From Myxococcales bacterium (GTDB lineage Bacteria; Myxococcota; Myxococcia; Myxococcales; Myxococcaceae): DNA of 64,000 nucleotides. The DNA is taken from the NCBI GenBank assembly GCA_020846875.1, contig JADLDB010000052.1:1-64000 (forward strand), in the 5' to 3' direction. The position numbers and the translations under genes were made by a program. How positions within the stretch are numbered: position 1 is the first letter of the stretch; each line of letters begins with the position of its first letter. Shown one piece after another: positions 24,466 to 34,382 of the stretch. The notes under the pieces were generated by a model, which saw only the letters and a program-made list of their open reading frames with translations, was not told the origin of the DNA and ran no database searches.

Positions 24466-26280
24466 ATGACGAGCACGGGCGCAGAAGGGGCGCGGGCCGC
24501 CTACGAAGCGGGAGTACGGCGCCGGACGGAGGCACTGAAGGCGCTCGATCGGCAGGGCGCGCTCCTGGCCCACTTCAGGACAGTGGCCTTCCTGGCGTTC
24601 GCTGGGCTGGTGCTGCTGGTGATCTTCGAGAAGGTGTCGCGGGTGGGCCTGCTGGGGGCCTTGGCCTGCCTCGCGGGCTACGTGGGGCTGGCGATCGTCC
24701 ACGCGCGGGTGCTGCGGGACGAGGCGATGGCGAAGGTGCTGCTCGCGCTCAACCGGCGCGGCCTGGCCCGGCTGGACGGCAAGTGGCACGACTTCCCCGA
24801 GCGCGGCTCGGAGCTGCTTCCGGAAGGCCACCTCTACGGCGGCGATCTCGACGTGGTGGGCCAGGGCTCGCTCTTCCAGCGCCTCGACGACACGGGGACG
24901 AAGGCCGGCGAGCGGCAGTTGGCGGACTGGCTGCTCACCGCGGCGCCCGACGCGGCCACGGTGCGCGCGCGGCAGGAGGCGCTCAAAGAGCTCGCCCCGC
25001 AGCTTGGCTTCCGGCAGGCGCTGATCGCCGAGGCGAGGCTGGCGGGCAAGGACAAGGCCGATCCGGCGCGCTTCATCGCCTGGGCGGAAGGCCCTTCTCC
25101 GCTGGACGGCGTCCGCTGGGCGTTTCCCCTCGCGCACGTGCTGCCCATCGTCACCATCTCCAGCGGGCTGTTGGCGGCGAACGACGTCATCACCGCCCTG
25201 CCCTTCTGGGTGGGCCTCGCGGCGCAGGTGGGGATCGTCTTCGCCACGCGGATCCCGCTGGGGCGAATGTGGGAGGCGCTGATGCTGGGGGAGCGCGGCT
25301 TCATCCGCTTCGAGCAGACCTTTCAGGCGATCGACGCGCAGCAGCTCTCCTCGCCGCTCCTCCGGGCGCTCAAGGCCGGCCTGTCGGGCGGGCCCCCGGT
25401 GTCGGCGCGGCTCAAGGCCTTCGCGCGACTGATGGGCTTCGCCGAGCTGCGCTCCTCGGGCCAGCTGCACCCGATCATCAACGCGCTCACCCTGTGGGAC
25501 GTGCTGTTCCTCTTCCGCCTCGACGCGTGGCGGGCCGAGCACGGGCGCGGGGTGCGCAAGTGGTTCGAGGCGCTCGCGCAGTTGGAGGCGCTGGCTTCCT
25601 TCGCCTCCTGGCCCTTCGAGCGGCCCGAGGACGCCTGGCCCCAGGTGGATGACGGCCCGGTGCACGTGGAGGCGAAGGAGCTGGGCCACCCCCTGCTCGA
25701 GGCGCCGGTGACCAACGACGTCTCGCTGCCGTCGCCGGGGCACGCCTGGGTGATCACCGGCTCGAACATGAGCGGGAAGACGACGCTGATGCGCACCGTG
25801 GGCCTCAACACGGTGATGGCGCTGGCGGGCCTGCCGGTGCACGCGTCGTCCTTCCGGGTGTCGCGGGTGCAGGTGATGACCAGCATGCGGCTCAAGGACT
25901 CGCTGGAGCGCGGCGTCTCGTATTTCTACGCCGAGGTGCAGCGGATCAAGACGCTGCTGGAGACGGCGAAGGCGCACCGCGAGCGCTGCTTCTTCCTCCT
26001 GGACGAGCTGTTCATGGGCACCAACACGAAGGAGCGGCAGGTGGCCTCGCGGCAACTGCTGCTCCTGCTGCTGGATCAGGGCGCGTCGGGCGCGGTCACC
26101 ACGCACGATCTCTCCCTCTGCGAATTGGCCACCGAGCGCCCAGCCCAGGTGAAGAACGTGCACTTCCGCGATCAGATCATCGACGGCGAGATGACCTTCG
26201 ACTACCGGCTCAAGGACGGCGTGGTGCAGACCACCAACGCGCTGGAGGTGCTCAAGCGCGCGGGGATCCCGCTCGGGTGA
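24466..26280 (+). CDS. membrane-anchored MutS-family ATPase
   Basis: A 604-residue protein with a MutS-type ATPase in its last 190 residues: Walker A GSNMSGKTT (about 432), the ST.F motif region, Walker B FFLLDELFMGTN (about 509) and the TTHDL switch. The N-terminal mismatch-recognition domain of MutS is absent and there is no Smr domain as in MutS2. Instead two hydrophobic helices (about 38-80) and two more (about 220-262) predict membrane insertion; the central part resembles the MutS core and lever region. This matches a poorly studied group of membrane MutS-like proteins. It might bind branched DNA or act as a membrane remodelling ATPase; neither is established. The start is the ATG at 24466; a TTG four codons earlier is possible. 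Confidence 0.85.
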   Translation: MTSTGAEGARAAYEAGVRRRTEALKALDRQGALLAHFRTVAFLAFAGLVLLVIFEKVSRVGLLGALACLAGYVGLAIVHARVLRDEAMAKVLLALNRRGLARLDGKWHDFPERGSELLPEGHLYGGDLDVVGQGSLFQRLDDTGTKAGERQLADWLLTAAPDAATVRARQEALKELAPQLGFRQALIAEARLAGKDKADPARFIAWAEGPSPLDGVRWAFPLAHVLPIVTISSGLLAANDVITALPFWVGLAAQVGIVFATRIPLGRMWEALMLGERGFIRFEQTFQAIDAQQLSSPLLRALKAGLSGGPPVSARLKAFARLMGFAELRSSGQLHPIINALTLWDVLFLFRLDAWRAEHGRGVRKWFEALAQLEALASFASWPFERPEDAWPQVDDGPVHVEAKELGHPLLEAPVTNDVSLPSPGHAWVITGSNMSGKTTLMRTVGLNTVMALAGLPVHASSFRVSRVQVMTSMRLKDSLERGVSYFYAEVQRIKTLLETAKAHRERCFFLLDELFMGTNTKERQVASRQLLLLLLDQGASGAVTTHDLSLCELATERPAQVKNVHFRDQIIDGEMTFDYRLKDGVVQTTNALEVLKRAGIPLG

Positions 26281-27609
26281 TCAGGCCGACGGCTTGGGAG
26301 GCGGCGCGCTCCTCGGCTCGATGCGCACCGTCACCACGCGGGGGCCTTCCGTCTTCACCACGTTGATTCGGAAGTCGCCCGCCACCCAGGAGTCGTTGGC
26401 GGTGGGCACCCGGCCCAGCTTGGCCATCAGGAAGCCCGCGATGGTGGTGATCTGCGTCTTGTCCACGTCGAACTCGAGCTCGAGGGTGTGCTCCAGATCG
26501 TCGAGCTGCGCGGTGCCGGGCAGCTCCAGCTTGCCGCCGGGCAAGGTCTGCACCTGCTCCAGCTTGCGCCCCAGCACGGCCACGTTCCCCACCAGCTCGG
26601 CGACCACGTCTGCCAGCGTCACCAGCCCCGAAGTGCCCCCGTGCTCGTCCACCACCACGGCGATCTGCTTGTTGCGGCGCTTGAACTCGGCGAGCAGTTG
26701 CTCGAGCGTCACCGTCTCGGGGACGAAGAGCACCGGCCGCTGCACCTGGCCTATCGACTTGAGCTCGTCGCGCGCCTGCAGGTAGAAGAGGTCCTTCACG
26801 TTGACCAGGCCCTCGACGCGATCGAGCGTGCCGCGCACCACCGGTAGCCAGGTGTGCTGCGAGGACCAGGCGGCGGCCAGGTTCTCTTCCAGCGTCATCT
26901 CCAGATCGAGGGCCTTCATCTGCGAGCGCGGCACCAGCACCTGGCGGGCCGTCTTCTCCATCATCCCCAGGGCGCGATCGAGCAGCTCGGCGCGAGACTC
27001 GGCCAACTGCCCGGCCTCGGCGGAGCTGGTGAAGACCATGCGCAGCTCGTCCTCGCCCAGGGCCTCCGACGCCTCGGAGTGCTTGCCGTCCAGTCCCAGC
27101 ACCTTCAGCACCAGCCTGGTCGCGGCGTTCAGCGTCCAGATCACCGGGAAGAAGACGAAGTGGAAGACCCGCATCGGCCAGCCGAGGATCAACACCGTCC
27201 GCTGAGAGTTGGCGATGGCCAGGGTCTTGGGGACCTGCTCGCCCACCACGATGTGAAGGAAGGTGATCACCGTGAAGGCGAAGACGATCGAGACGGTGCG
27301 GGCGATGGCCTGAGAGGCGGCGGTGTCGGCGGCCACGCGCCGCGCGAGCGGCTCGACCAGGTGCGCGAAGGCGGGCTCACCGACCCAGCCCAGCGCGAGG
27401 GAAGCGAGCGTGATGCCCACCTGCGAGGCGGACAGCCACACGTCGAGCGACCGGCGCATCTTGAGCGCGGCCTGCGCGCCCGGGCGGCCCTGCTCGATCA
27501 TCGCCTCGAGCTGCGTCGGGCGCACCTTGACCAGCGCGAACTCCACCGCCACGAAGAAGGCGTTGGCCAGCACGAGGCCGAAGGCCAGGAGGAGCGCGGC
27601 GGCTTCCAT
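26281..27609 (-). CDS. CNNM/CorC-family transport protein with CBS domains
   Basis: A 442-residue protein of the CNNM/HlyC/CorC family, linked to Mg2+ (or Co2+) efflux. An N-terminal DUF21 membrane domain (about 1-190) contains several helices, including LLAFGLVLANAFFVAVEFAL and the family-typical GEQVPKTLAI. A CBS pair follows (about 200-335, with VVDEHGGTSGLVTLADVV) and a C-terminal CorC_HlyC domain (about 350-435, TIAGFLMAKLGRVP). The ATG at 27609 comes 2 bp after the TPR gene's stop, so the two are cotranscribed. Its stop abuts the convergent MutS-like gene without any gap. Confidence 0.92.
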   Translation of the reverse strand: MEAAALLLAFGLVLANAFFVAVEFALVKVRPTQLEAMIEQGRPGAQAALKMRRSLDVWLSASQVGITLASLALGWVGEPAFAHLVEPLARRVAADTAASQAIARTVSIVFAFTVITFLHIVVGEQVPKTLAIANSQRTVLILGWPMRVFHFVFFPVIWTLNAATRLVLKVLGLDGKHSEASEALGEDELRMVFTSSAEAGQLAESRAELLDRALGMMEKTARQVLVPRSQMKALDLEMTLEENLAAAWSSQHTWLPVVRGTLDRVEGLVNVKDLFYLQARDELKSIGQVQRPVLFVPETVTLEQLLAEFKRRNKQIAVVVDEHGGTSGLVTLADVVAELVGNVAVLGRKLEQVQTLPGGKLELPGTAQLDDLEHTLELEFDVDKTQITTIAGFLMAKLGRVPTANDSWVAGDFRINVVKTEGPRVVTVRIEPRSAPPPKPSA

Positions 27610-27611
27610 CG

Positions 27612-28427
27612 CTACAGCAGCGCCTCGAACTCGGGGTCGCCCTTGAGCGCGTCGAACATCGGATCGGCTGCCAGCCACCCGGACACCTTGGGCCGATCGA
27701 GCGAGAGCGCCTTCTTGAGCTGCAAGAGCGCCTCCTTCGGGCGATCCCACAGGGCATACAGCGCGCCCAGGTTGTAGGTGAGGAGCAGATCCTCGGCGTC
27801 CAGCGCCTTGGCCGCCTCGTAGGCGCGCTCCGCTTCCGCGTAGAAGCCCTTCTGGGCGTAGCAGATGCCCAGGTCGAGCCAGGCGTCGAAGTTGTCGGGC
27901 TCGAGGCGGGCGACCTCCTTGAGCTGGGTGATCGCGGTGCGGAAGTCGCCCGAGTCCATCAGCACGCTGGCCAGCTCCTGCCTCGGCAGCGCGTCGGAAG
28001 GATCGAGCTCAACCGCGGTGCGCAGCTCCTTCGCCGCGTCCTCGTTCTGCCCCAGATCCGCGTAGGTGAGGCCCAGGTTCAGGTGGGCGTCGGGGTAGTC
28101 GGGCTCGAGCTCGATCGCCCCCTTGTACTCGGCGACGGCGAACTCGTGGCCGTGGGCGGACAGGAAGCAGGCCAGGTTGTAGTGGGCGGTGGCGCTGTCG
28201 GGCTCGAGGCGCAGCGCGGTGAGGTACTCCTCGAGCGCCTCGCGGTAGCGCTTCTTCTCCGCGTACACGGTGGCCAGGTTGTCGTGGGCGTGGGCGGAGT
28301 TGGGATCGAGATCGATCGCCTTCTGGAATTCCTTGATCGCCTCGTCCAGCCAGCCGCGATCGGCCAGCTCGATCCCCCGGCTGTTGTGCTCGTCGGACGC
28401 GCCGATGCTGTCCCTCTCGCGAGGCAT
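27612..28427 (-). CDS. tetratricopeptide repeat protein
   Basis: A 271-residue cytoplasmic protein made almost wholly of about six TPR units, for example GWLDEAIKEFQKAIDLDPNS, KKRYREALEEYLTALRLEPD and GFYAEAERAYEAAKALDAED. No signal peptide or catalytic domain is seen, so it is a protein-interaction scaffold. It immediately precedes and is probably translationally linked to the CNNM-family gene, and starts 41 bp from the divergent CapA-like gene. The partner is unknown. Confidence 0.88.
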   Translation of the reverse strand: MPRERDSIGASDEHNSRGIELADRGWLDEAIKEFQKAIDLDPNSAHAHDNLATVYAEKKRYREALEEYLTALRLEPDSATAHYNLACFLSAHGHEFAVAEYKGAIELEPDYPDAHLNLGLTYADLGQNEDAAKELRTAVELDPSDALPRQELASVLMDSGDFRTAITQLKEVARLEPDNFDAWLDLGICYAQKGFYAEAERAYEAAKALDAEDLLLTYNLGALYALWDRPKEALLQLKKALSLDRPKVSGWLAADPMFDALKGDPEFEALL

Positions 28428-28468
28428 GTGAATGCAATAGCAGATGCACCCTCTATAGTCCCGACGCG

Positions 28469-29554
28469 ATGCTTCCCCTCCTTCACGCGATCCTCGCCGC
28501 TGTGCCGGCGCCCACGGTCTCGGTCCTCTTCTCGGGCGACGTCACGCTCGGCTACCACTACGAGGAGTACGTAGACGAGCAGGTGAAGAAGGGCGGCCGT
28601 CAGGACGAGCTGCTCGGCTGGGGCTTCCAGAAGGTGGCGCCCGTCACCACGAAGGCGGATCTGTTCGTCGTCAACCTGGAGTGCCCCTTCACGGATCGCG
28701 GCGCGAAGATCCCCAAGAACTTCAACTTCCGGGCGCGGCCGGAGCTGGCGGCGGCGCTGGCGGTGGGCGGCGTGGACGTGGCGTCGATCGCCAACAACCA
28801 CATGCTGGACTACGGGCCGGAAGGCCTCTTCGACACCATGACGGCGCTGGACACCCTGGGCGTGAAGTACTTCGGGGCGGGCCGCACGCTGGCCGAGGCC
28901 CGCGCGCCGGCGCTCGTCGAGAAGCACGGCGTCACCTTCGCGTTCCTCGGCTACTTCTTCCTCGGGGAGAAGAACATCGAGCCCAAGGAGGTGATCGCCA
29001 CCGACGCCCAGCCGGGCGTGGCGGGGCACTTCTCGGACCTGGCGGCCTTGAAGAGGATGGTGGAGGCCGACGTGCGCGCCGCGAAGCAGAGGGCCGATCA
29101 CGTGATCCCCTTCTTCCACTGGGGTCGCGAGGGCACGACGCAGCCGGAGCCGTACCAGGTGGAGCTGGGGCGCGCGGCGATCGACGCGGGCGCCTCGGCG
29201 GTGGTGGGCAGCCACCCGCACGTGCTGCAGGGCATCGAACTCTACCAGGGCAAGCCGATCGCCTACTCCCTGGGGAACTTCGTCTTCGGCGGCAACTGGA
29301 ACCCGCGCGACAAGCGCACCGCGCTCCTGGAGCTCCTCTTCGACAAGCAGGGCGTGAGGAAGATCGGCATCGTCCCCGCGTACTCCGACGCGTACCCGGA
29401 CGTGCCGGTGCAGCCCTACCTGGCCACGGGAGAGAAGGCGGACGCGGTGCTGGATCACCTGGCGACGATCAGCGCGAAGTTCCCCGCCACGGTGCCGGTG
29501 CTGAAACGGAAGAAGCCGGCGAAGGACGCAAGTCCCGACGCCGGCTCCCCGTGA
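28469..29554 (+). CDS. CapA/PgsA-family metallophosphatase-like protein
   Basis: A 361-residue exported protein of the bacterial capsule synthesis (PGA_cap) family. A short signal (MLPLLHAILAAVPA) leads into VSVLFSGDVTLGYHY. The metal-site motifs are spread as GDV, NLECPFT, ANNHMLDYG and GSHPHVLQGIE, and the end of the fold reads GNFVFGGNW. Members act in poly-gamma-glutamate or capsule assembly or as envelope hydrolases; no capsule genes are adjacent. TATAGT at 28454-28459, 10 bases before the ATG, could be a -10 box giving a nearly leaderless message. It is convergent with a tiny basic gene. Confidence 0.88.
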   Translation: MLPLLHAILAAVPAPTVSVLFSGDVTLGYHYEEYVDEQVKKGGRQDELLGWGFQKVAPVTTKADLFVVNLECPFTDRGAKIPKNFNFRARPELAAALAVGGVDVASIANNHMLDYGPEGLFDTMTALDTLGVKYFGAGRTLAEARAPALVEKHGVTFAFLGYFFLGEKNIEPKEVIATDAQPGVAGHFSDLAALKRMVEADVRAAKQRADHVIPFFHWGREGTTQPEPYQVELGRAAIDAGASAVVGSHPHVLQGIELYQGKPIAYSLGNFVFGGNWNPRDKRTALLELLFDKQGVRKIGIVPAYSDAYPDVPVQPYLATGEKADAVLDHLATISAKFPATVPVLKRKKPAKDASPDAGSP

Positions 29555-29564
29555 AGCGTCGCTG

Positions 29565-29684
29565 CTAGTACTTGCCCTTGGCCTTGCGCGCGCGGACGCG
29601 GCGGCGCTTGAGCACGGCCTTGCGCGTCTTGGCGCGGTTCTTCAGCTTCCTCTTGCTGCGGTTCGACTTCACGGGCTTGGCCAT
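29565..29684 (-). CDS. 39-residue polybasic protein
   Basis: A 39-codon gene ([20 protein letters not shown], ending ARKAKGKY) in which 20 of 39 residues are Lys or Arg, with no acidic residue at all. AGAGAGA lies ahead of the ATG as a weak ribosome-binding site. Composition and length recall small ribosomal proteins such as bL34, bL36 or bTHX, though it matches none of these by motif. It lies between the CapA-like gene and divergent prfA. It probably binds rRNA or DNA; this is inference from composition and from the neighbouring translation genes. Confidence 0.7.
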   Translation of the reverse strand: MAKPVKSNRSKRKLKNRAKTRKAVLKRRRVRARKAKGKY

Positions 29685-29782
29685 GGGTGTCTCTCTCTTT
29701 CGGTATTGCGCGGGAAACGCGCGCGCTCTGTACCATTTCACGGTGCGAAGGACAGGCAAGAAGAGGTACACAGCGGGCCGCC

Positions 29783-30856
29783 GTGATCGAGAAGCTGGAC
29801 GAAGTCGAGCAGAGGTTCGAGCGCCTCACCGCCGAGCTGTCGAGCCCCGCGGTGATCGCCGACACCGCGCGGCTGCAGAGGGTGTCGAAGGAGCGCGCGC
29901 AGCTCGAGCAGCTCGTGGACACCTACCGCGCCTGGAAGAAGGTGCGCGACGAGGTGCGCGGCAACGAGGAGCTGCTCGAAGGCCCGGACGCGGAGCTGAA
30001 GGCGCTGGCCAAGGAAGAGCTGCCCGCCCTGAGGGCCCGCCTCGAGCAGCTCACCGAAGAGCTCAAGCTGCTGCTGCTGCCGAAGGATCCGATGGACGAC
30101 AAGGACGTCCTGATCGAGATCCGCGCGGCCGCGGGCGGAGACGAGGCGGCGCTGTTCGCCGAGGAAGTGATGCAGATGTACCTGCGCTACGCGGCCTCGC
30201 GCGGGTGGAAGGCGGAGGTCGTCGATCTCTCCGGCGGCAACCAGGGCGGCGTGAAGGACGCCACCATCACCCTGTCCGGCGACGCGGTGTATTCGATCTT
30301 GAAGTACGAGTCGGGCGTGCACCGGGTGCAGCGGGTGCCGGCCACCGAGGCGCAGGGACGCATTCACACCTCCACCATCACCGTGGCGGTGCTGCCCGAA
30401 GCCGAGGACGCCGACGTGCAGGTCAAGGAGTCGGACGTGGAGCTGCAGGTGATGCGCTCCACCGGCGCGGGCGGCCAGTCGGTCAACACCACCGACTCGG
30501 CGGTGCGGCTGATCCACAAGCCCACCGGCATCGTCGTGAAGTGCCAGCAGGAGAAGAGCCAGATCAAGAACCGCGCGATGGCGATGAAGCTGCTGCGCGC
30601 CAAGCTGTATGAGCTGGAGCAGGAGAAGCTGCGGGCCGAGCGCGAAGCGCTGCGCAAGGGGCACGTGGGCACCGGCGATCGCAGCGAGAAGATCCGCACC
30701 TACAACTTTCCCCAGGACCGCCTCACCGATCACCGGATCGGCTACACCCGGCACAACCTCCCCGCGGCGATGGCCGGCAACATCGAAGACGTGCTCTCTC
30801 AGCTGCGCACGTTCTTCCAGGCGGAGGCGCTGAAGAACCAGGGAGCCGCGAGTTGA
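29783..30856 (+). CDS. prfA: peptide chain release factor 1
   Basis: A 357-residue RF1, normal for the family, which releases the peptide at UAA and UAG. The codon-reading segment [19 protein letters not shown] carries the PAT tripeptide typical of RF1 rather than the SPF of RF2. The catalytic loop reads [17 protein letters not shown] with the universally conserved GGQ. The start is the GTG at 29783 ([12 protein letters not shown]). The stop codon overlaps the TTG start of prmC, whose product methylates the GGQ glutamine, so substrate and modifier are translationally coupled. Confidence 0.97.
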   Translation: MIEKLDEVEQRFERLTAELSSPAVIADTARLQRVSKERAQLEQLVDTYRAWKKVRDEVRGNEELLEGPDAELKALAKEELPALRARLEQLTEELKLLLLPKDPMDDKDVLIEIRAAAGGDEAALFAEEVMQMYLRYAASRGWKAEVVDLSGGNQGGVKDATITLSGDAVYSILKYESGVHRVQRVPATEAQGRIHTSTITVAVLPEAEDADVQVKESDVELQVMRSTGAGGQSVNTTDSAVRLIHKPTGIVVKCQQEKSQIKNRAMAMKLLRAKLYELEQEKLRAEREALRKGHVGTGDRSEKIRTYNFPQDRLTDHRIGYTRHNLPAAMAGNIEDVLSQLRTFFQAEALKNQGAAS

Positions 30857-31731
30857 GCCAACCGGCCGCCGAGTCCTGGACGATCCGCAAGGTGCTGGAC
30901 TGGACCCGCGGCCACTTCGAGAAGCACGAGGTGGACGCGCCGCGCCTCACCGCCGAGCTGCTCCTGGCCGCTCTCCTCGAGGTGGAGCGGGTGAAGCTGT
31001 ACATGGATCTCGAGCGGCCGCTCTCGAAAGAAGAGCTGGCGGCCTACCGGGCGCTCATCCAGCGCCGTCTGGGCGGCGAGCCCACCCAGTACCTGATCGG
31101 CGCGAAGGAGTTCTACGGGCGGCGGTTCCTCGTCGATCCCCGCGTGCTGATCCCCCGATCCGAGACGGAGCTGCTGGTGGAGGCCGCGCTGCGCGCGCTG
31201 CCGAAGGACGCGGCGTCGCGGGTGCTGGATCTGTGCACCGGCTCCGGCTGCATCGCGGTGTCGATCGCGGCCGAGCGGCCACAGGCCTCGGTGTGGGCGA
31301 CGGACCTCATGCCGGGGGCCCTGGAGGTGGCGAAGGCCAACGCGGCCAGACACCAGGTGGACGCGCGGGTGAGCTTCTTCGAGGGCGATCTCTTCGGTGC
31401 CGCGCCGGCCGACGCGAAGTTCGACCTGATCGTCTCCAACCCGCCATACGTGAAGCGGGGAGACCTCCCGGGGCTGCAGAAGGAAGTGCAGAAGGAGCCG
31501 GTGGCGGCCCTGGACGGAGGCGCAGACGGGCTGGAGGTGATCCGGCGGATCGTCGACGCCGCCCTGCCCCGCTTGAAGGCTGGCGGCCTGCTTGCACTGG
31601 AGATCGGCGACGAGCAGGGCGCGGCCTTGAACGAGCTGCTGGTGCGGGCGGGCTACCACGGAGTGCGAATCGAGAAGGATCTGGCGCGGCACGATCGACT
31701 GGCGTTCGGAGCCGCGGCGAAGGACAGCTGA
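30853..31731 (+). CDS. prmC: release factor glutamine methyltransferase PrmC (HemK)
   Basis: A 292-residue SAM-dependent enzyme that N5-methylates the Gln of the GGQ motif in RF1 and RF2. The SAM-binding loop is [16 protein letters not shown] and the substrate-glutamine motif is [15 protein letters not shown]. The N-terminal helical domain (about 1-85) contacts the release factor. It starts with TTG inside the prfA stop (TTGA) and ends one base before the murA ATG, so prfA-prmC-murA form a tight operon. Confidence 0.96.
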   Translation: MSQPAAESWTIRKVLDWTRGHFEKHEVDAPRLTAELLLAALLEVERVKLYMDLERPLSKEELAAYRALIQRRLGGEPTQYLIGAKEFYGRRFLVDPRVLIPRSETELLVEAALRALPKDAASRVLDLCTGSGCIAVSIAAERPQASVWATDLMPGALEVAKANAARHQVDARVSFFEGDLFGAAPADAKFDLIVSNPPYVKRGDLPGLQKEVQKEPVAALDGGADGLEVIRRIVDAALPRLKAGGLLALEIGDEQGAALNELLVRAGYHGVRIEKDLARHDRLAFGAAAKDS

Positions 31732-31732
31732 C

Positions 31733-33001
31733 ATGGACGCGATCGTCATCGAGGGGAACGGCCCGCTGCACGGAGAGACGTACGCCTCGGGCGCGAAGAA
31801 CGCGGCGCTGCCGATCCTCGCCTCCGCCCTGCTGGCCCCGGGCGAGCACACCTTCCGCAACGTGCCGGACCTGGCCGACGTGCGCACGATGCTGAAGGTG
31901 CTGGACACCATGGGCTGCGAGTCCCAGCGGCTCAAAGGCAAGAAGCAGGACACCGTCCTCATCAAGGTGCCGCAGCGGGTGCACCCCGAGGCGCCCTACG
32001 AATTGGTGAAGACGATGCGAGCGTCGGTGCTGGTGCTGGGGCCCTTGACGGCGCGGTACGGGCGGGCCCGAGTGTCGATGCCCGGCGGGTGCGCGATCGG
32101 CGCGCGGCCGATCGATCAGCACCTCAAGGGGCTGGAGGCGCTGGGCGCCGAGGTCGACCTGCAGGAAGGCTACGTGGAGACCCGGGCGAAGCGGCTCAAG
32201 GGCGCGCCGGTGACGTTCGACTTGATCACCGTGACGGGCACCGAGAACTTGCTGATGGCGGCGGTGCTGGCGAAGGGGCGGACGCTGATCGAGAACGCCG
32301 CGCGCGAGCCGGAGGTGGAGGAGCTGGCGCGGGTGCTCAACAAGATGGGAGCGCGGATCAGCGGCGCGGGCAGCGACGTGATCACCGTGGACGGGGTGGA
32401 CGAGCTCAAGCCCGTGGATCACGCGATCATCCCGGATCGGATCGAGACGGGCACGCTGCTGGTAGCGGCGGCGATCACCGGCGGGGACGTGCTGGTGAAG
32501 CGGGCGGCGCCCGAGGCGCTGGAGCCGGTGATCCAGAAGCTGCGGGAGGCGGGCTGCAAGGTGACCGTGGAGGGCGACGGGATCCGCCTGGTGGCCGGCA
32601 GCCGGGTGCACGCGGTGGACGTGAAGACGCAGGAGCACCCGGGCTTCCCCACCGACATGCAGGCGCAGTTGATGGCGCTGCTGGCGACGGCGCACGGGAC
32701 CAGCGTGGTGGCGGAGACGATCTTCGAGAACCGCTTCATGCACGTGGCCGAGCTGCGGCGAATGGGGGCGGACATCGCGGTGGACGGGCACACGGCGGTG
32801 GTGCGGGGGGTGGCGCGGCTGTCGGGGGCGCCGGTGATGGCGACGGACCTGCGGGCCTCGGCGTCGTTGGTGCTGGCCGGGCTGCACGCCGCGGGGAAGA
32901 CGAAGGTGGCGCGCGTCTACCACCTGGACCGCGGGTACGAGCGGCTGGAGAAGAAGCTGCGGGCGCTCGGGGCGAAGATTCGAAGAGTCAAGGACCGCTG
33001 A
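31733..33001 (+). CDS. murA: UDP-N-acetylglucosamine 1-carboxyvinyltransferase MurA
   Basis: A 422-residue MurA, which transfers enolpyruvate from PEP to UDP-GlcNAc in the first committed step of peptidoglycan synthesis. It keeps the fosfomycin-target loop [19 protein letters not shown] with the reactive Cys, the N-terminal [16 protein letters not shown] and the C-terminal [16 protein letters not shown]. The length is normal. It begins one base after prmC. Confidence 0.97.
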   Translation: MDAIVIEGNGPLHGETYASGAKNAALPILASALLAPGEHTFRNVPDLADVRTMLKVLDTMGCESQRLKGKKQDTVLIKVPQRVHPEAPYELVKTMRASVLVLGPLTARYGRARVSMPGGCAIGARPIDQHLKGLEALGAEVDLQEGYVETRAKRLKGAPVTFDLITVTGTENLLMAAVLAKGRTLIENAAREPEVEELARVLNKMGARISGAGSDVITVDGVDELKPVDHAIIPDRIETGTLLVAAAITGGDVLVKRAAPEALEPVIQKLREAGCKVTVEGDGIRLVAGSRVHAVDVKTQEHPGFPTDMQAQLMALLATAHGTSVVAETIFENRFMHVAELRRMGADIAVDGHTAVVRGVARLSGAPVMATDLRASASLVLAGLHAAGKTKVARVYHLDRGYERLEKKLRALGAKIRRVKDR

Positions 33002-33099
33002 GTCAACTACGCTTCGCGCCGAACAAAGGGCCGTTGCCTAAAGCGATCGGCCGCCCCTACGCTTTCGCCCATCCACCCCAACAGGAGCCGAAAACCACA

Positions 33100-33495
33100 A
33101 TGGAGTGCCCCAGCTGCGGCGTCGAAATGGTCGACCTGGCCGGTGACGATCAGACGCTACGCAAGTGCGGCGAGTGCGGAGGACTCTGGCTGGACATCGC
33201 GGACTTGAACCGGATGCTCCTGCACAGGAACCTCCCCGGCCTGGAGACGCTCGGCGGGAAGATGAACGCCGACGCCATGAGCGGCCAGTGCCCCGAGTGC
33301 CTCGTCGATCTGGTCCGGGTGGAGGGCGGCGAGAAGACTGAGCCGCTCGGCTACGACACCTGCGAGGCCTGCGGCGGCGTCTTCCTCGAAGAGGAGTTCA
33401 AGGACGCGCAGGACTTCGCGGCCGCGGAGAAGATCATCATCGAGTTCTTCAAGCGCTTCTCGCCCAGGACGAAGAAGAAGGTCGCCGGCGGCTGA
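33100..33495 (+). CDS. double TFIIB-type zinc-finger protein
   Basis: A 131-residue protein with two zf-TFIIB-like units: CPSCG..CGECGGLWLD at residues 3-31 and CPECL..CEACGGVFLEEE at about 67-95. The pattern CxxC-x(n)-CxxCGGxWxD is the family signature. An amphipathic, basic C-terminus follows. AGGAG lies 12-13 bases before the ATG, slightly far. It probably belongs to the murA transcript (98 bp downstream). No function is established for this family. Confidence 0.85.
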   Translation: MECPSCGVEMVDLAGDDQTLRKCGECGGLWLDIADLNRMLLHRNLPGLETLGGKMNADAMSGQCPECLVDLVRVEGGEKTEPLGYDTCEACGGVFLEEEFKDAQDFAAAEKIIIEFFKRFSPRTKKKVAGG

Positions 33496-33682
33496 GGCCG
33501 ACACAGTCAGGGTTGTACGCGCCGAAGCGCTTGCCGAGGAGTCCACTCGGGCACATGTCCCAGACGGTCTGTCGAGTCAGCGCGGATGGGGAGATCAGCG
33601 GTCCCTTCCGTGAGCTCTGGTACAGACACCTCGGTCGCTGAGCAGCGGGGCGGTCCCGATGGCGCGACGCACCGCGGCCAGC

Positions 33683-34381
33683 TCACTCGGCCAGGCCAGC
33701 GCGGGGAGCGCCATCGGGCGCGGGAAGCGCGCCAGCGCCTGCGAAGTACACGAAGTCGGCGAGCAGCTCGGCGTCGGCTTCGTCGAGCCCGGTGGGCGGC
33801 ATCGTCGTGGTGGGCTTCACCGCCGCGGGGTCACGGATCCACCGCGCGAGCGTCACTCGCGAGAGGCGCTCTCGTGCGTGGCGTAGGTCGGGCGCGAGCT
33901 CGTCCGTCCCGTCAGGGCCGTGACAGCTCCCGCACCCGCTCGCGGCGAAGCGCGCGGCGCCCTGGGCCAGCCGCGCACCCGAGGGGCTGGACGGCCCGGG
34001 CCCCTCCCCTCGCGCGTCCTCCTCTGCACCCCACCCCTCGATCAGCACCTCGATGTCGAGCACGCCGAGGCGCTCGGGGCGCGGCATGCGCTGGGCGAGC
34101 CTCGGGCGCACCGGTGAAGGATCCGCGAGGAAGCGCCGCAGCCACTGCGCCCGGAAGCGCTCCATCGAGGCGAGCGTGGGCGCGGCGCGGCGGGGCGCCT
34201 CGACGCGCTCGCCATTCGCTCGCGAGGTGGCGCCGAAGACCGCCTCCAGCGAGTGGCAGGTGTGGCACTCGTGCTGGTTGAGCAGGCTCTGCACCTGGCT
34301 CGGCCCGACGACGCGGGTGGTGGTGGGCGGGGGAAACGCGGCACTGCAGCCGCAAAGGAGAAGGAGGAAGCAGACGCGCAT
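33683..34381 (-). CDS. dihaem c-type cytochrome lipoprotein
   Basis: A 232-residue exported lipoprotein (MRVCFLLLLCGCSAAF, lipobox LCGC). Two CXXCH haem sites are present: ECHTCHSLE near the N-terminus and GCGSCHGPDGTD in the C-terminal half, with candidate sixth-ligand Met residues in TMPPTG and QRMPRPE. It would carry electrons in the periplasm or at the outer membrane. It is the last gene of a minus-strand operon with a carotenoid-type desaturase, CrtC-like protein and two small envelope proteins, so it could take electrons from the desaturation chemistry; that link is inference. Confidence 0.87.
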   Translation of the reverse strand: MRVCFLLLLCGCSAAFPPPTTTRVVGPSQVQSLLNQHECHTCHSLEAVFGATSRANGERVEAPRRAAPTLASMERFRAQWLRRFLADPSPVRPRLAQRMPRPERLGVLDIEVLIEGWGAEEDARGEGPGPSSPSGARLAQGAARFAASGCGSCHGPDGTDELAPDLRHARERLSRVTLARWIRDPAAVKPTTTMPPTGLDEADAELLADFVYFAGAGALPAPDGAPRAGLAE

Positions 34382-34382
34382 G

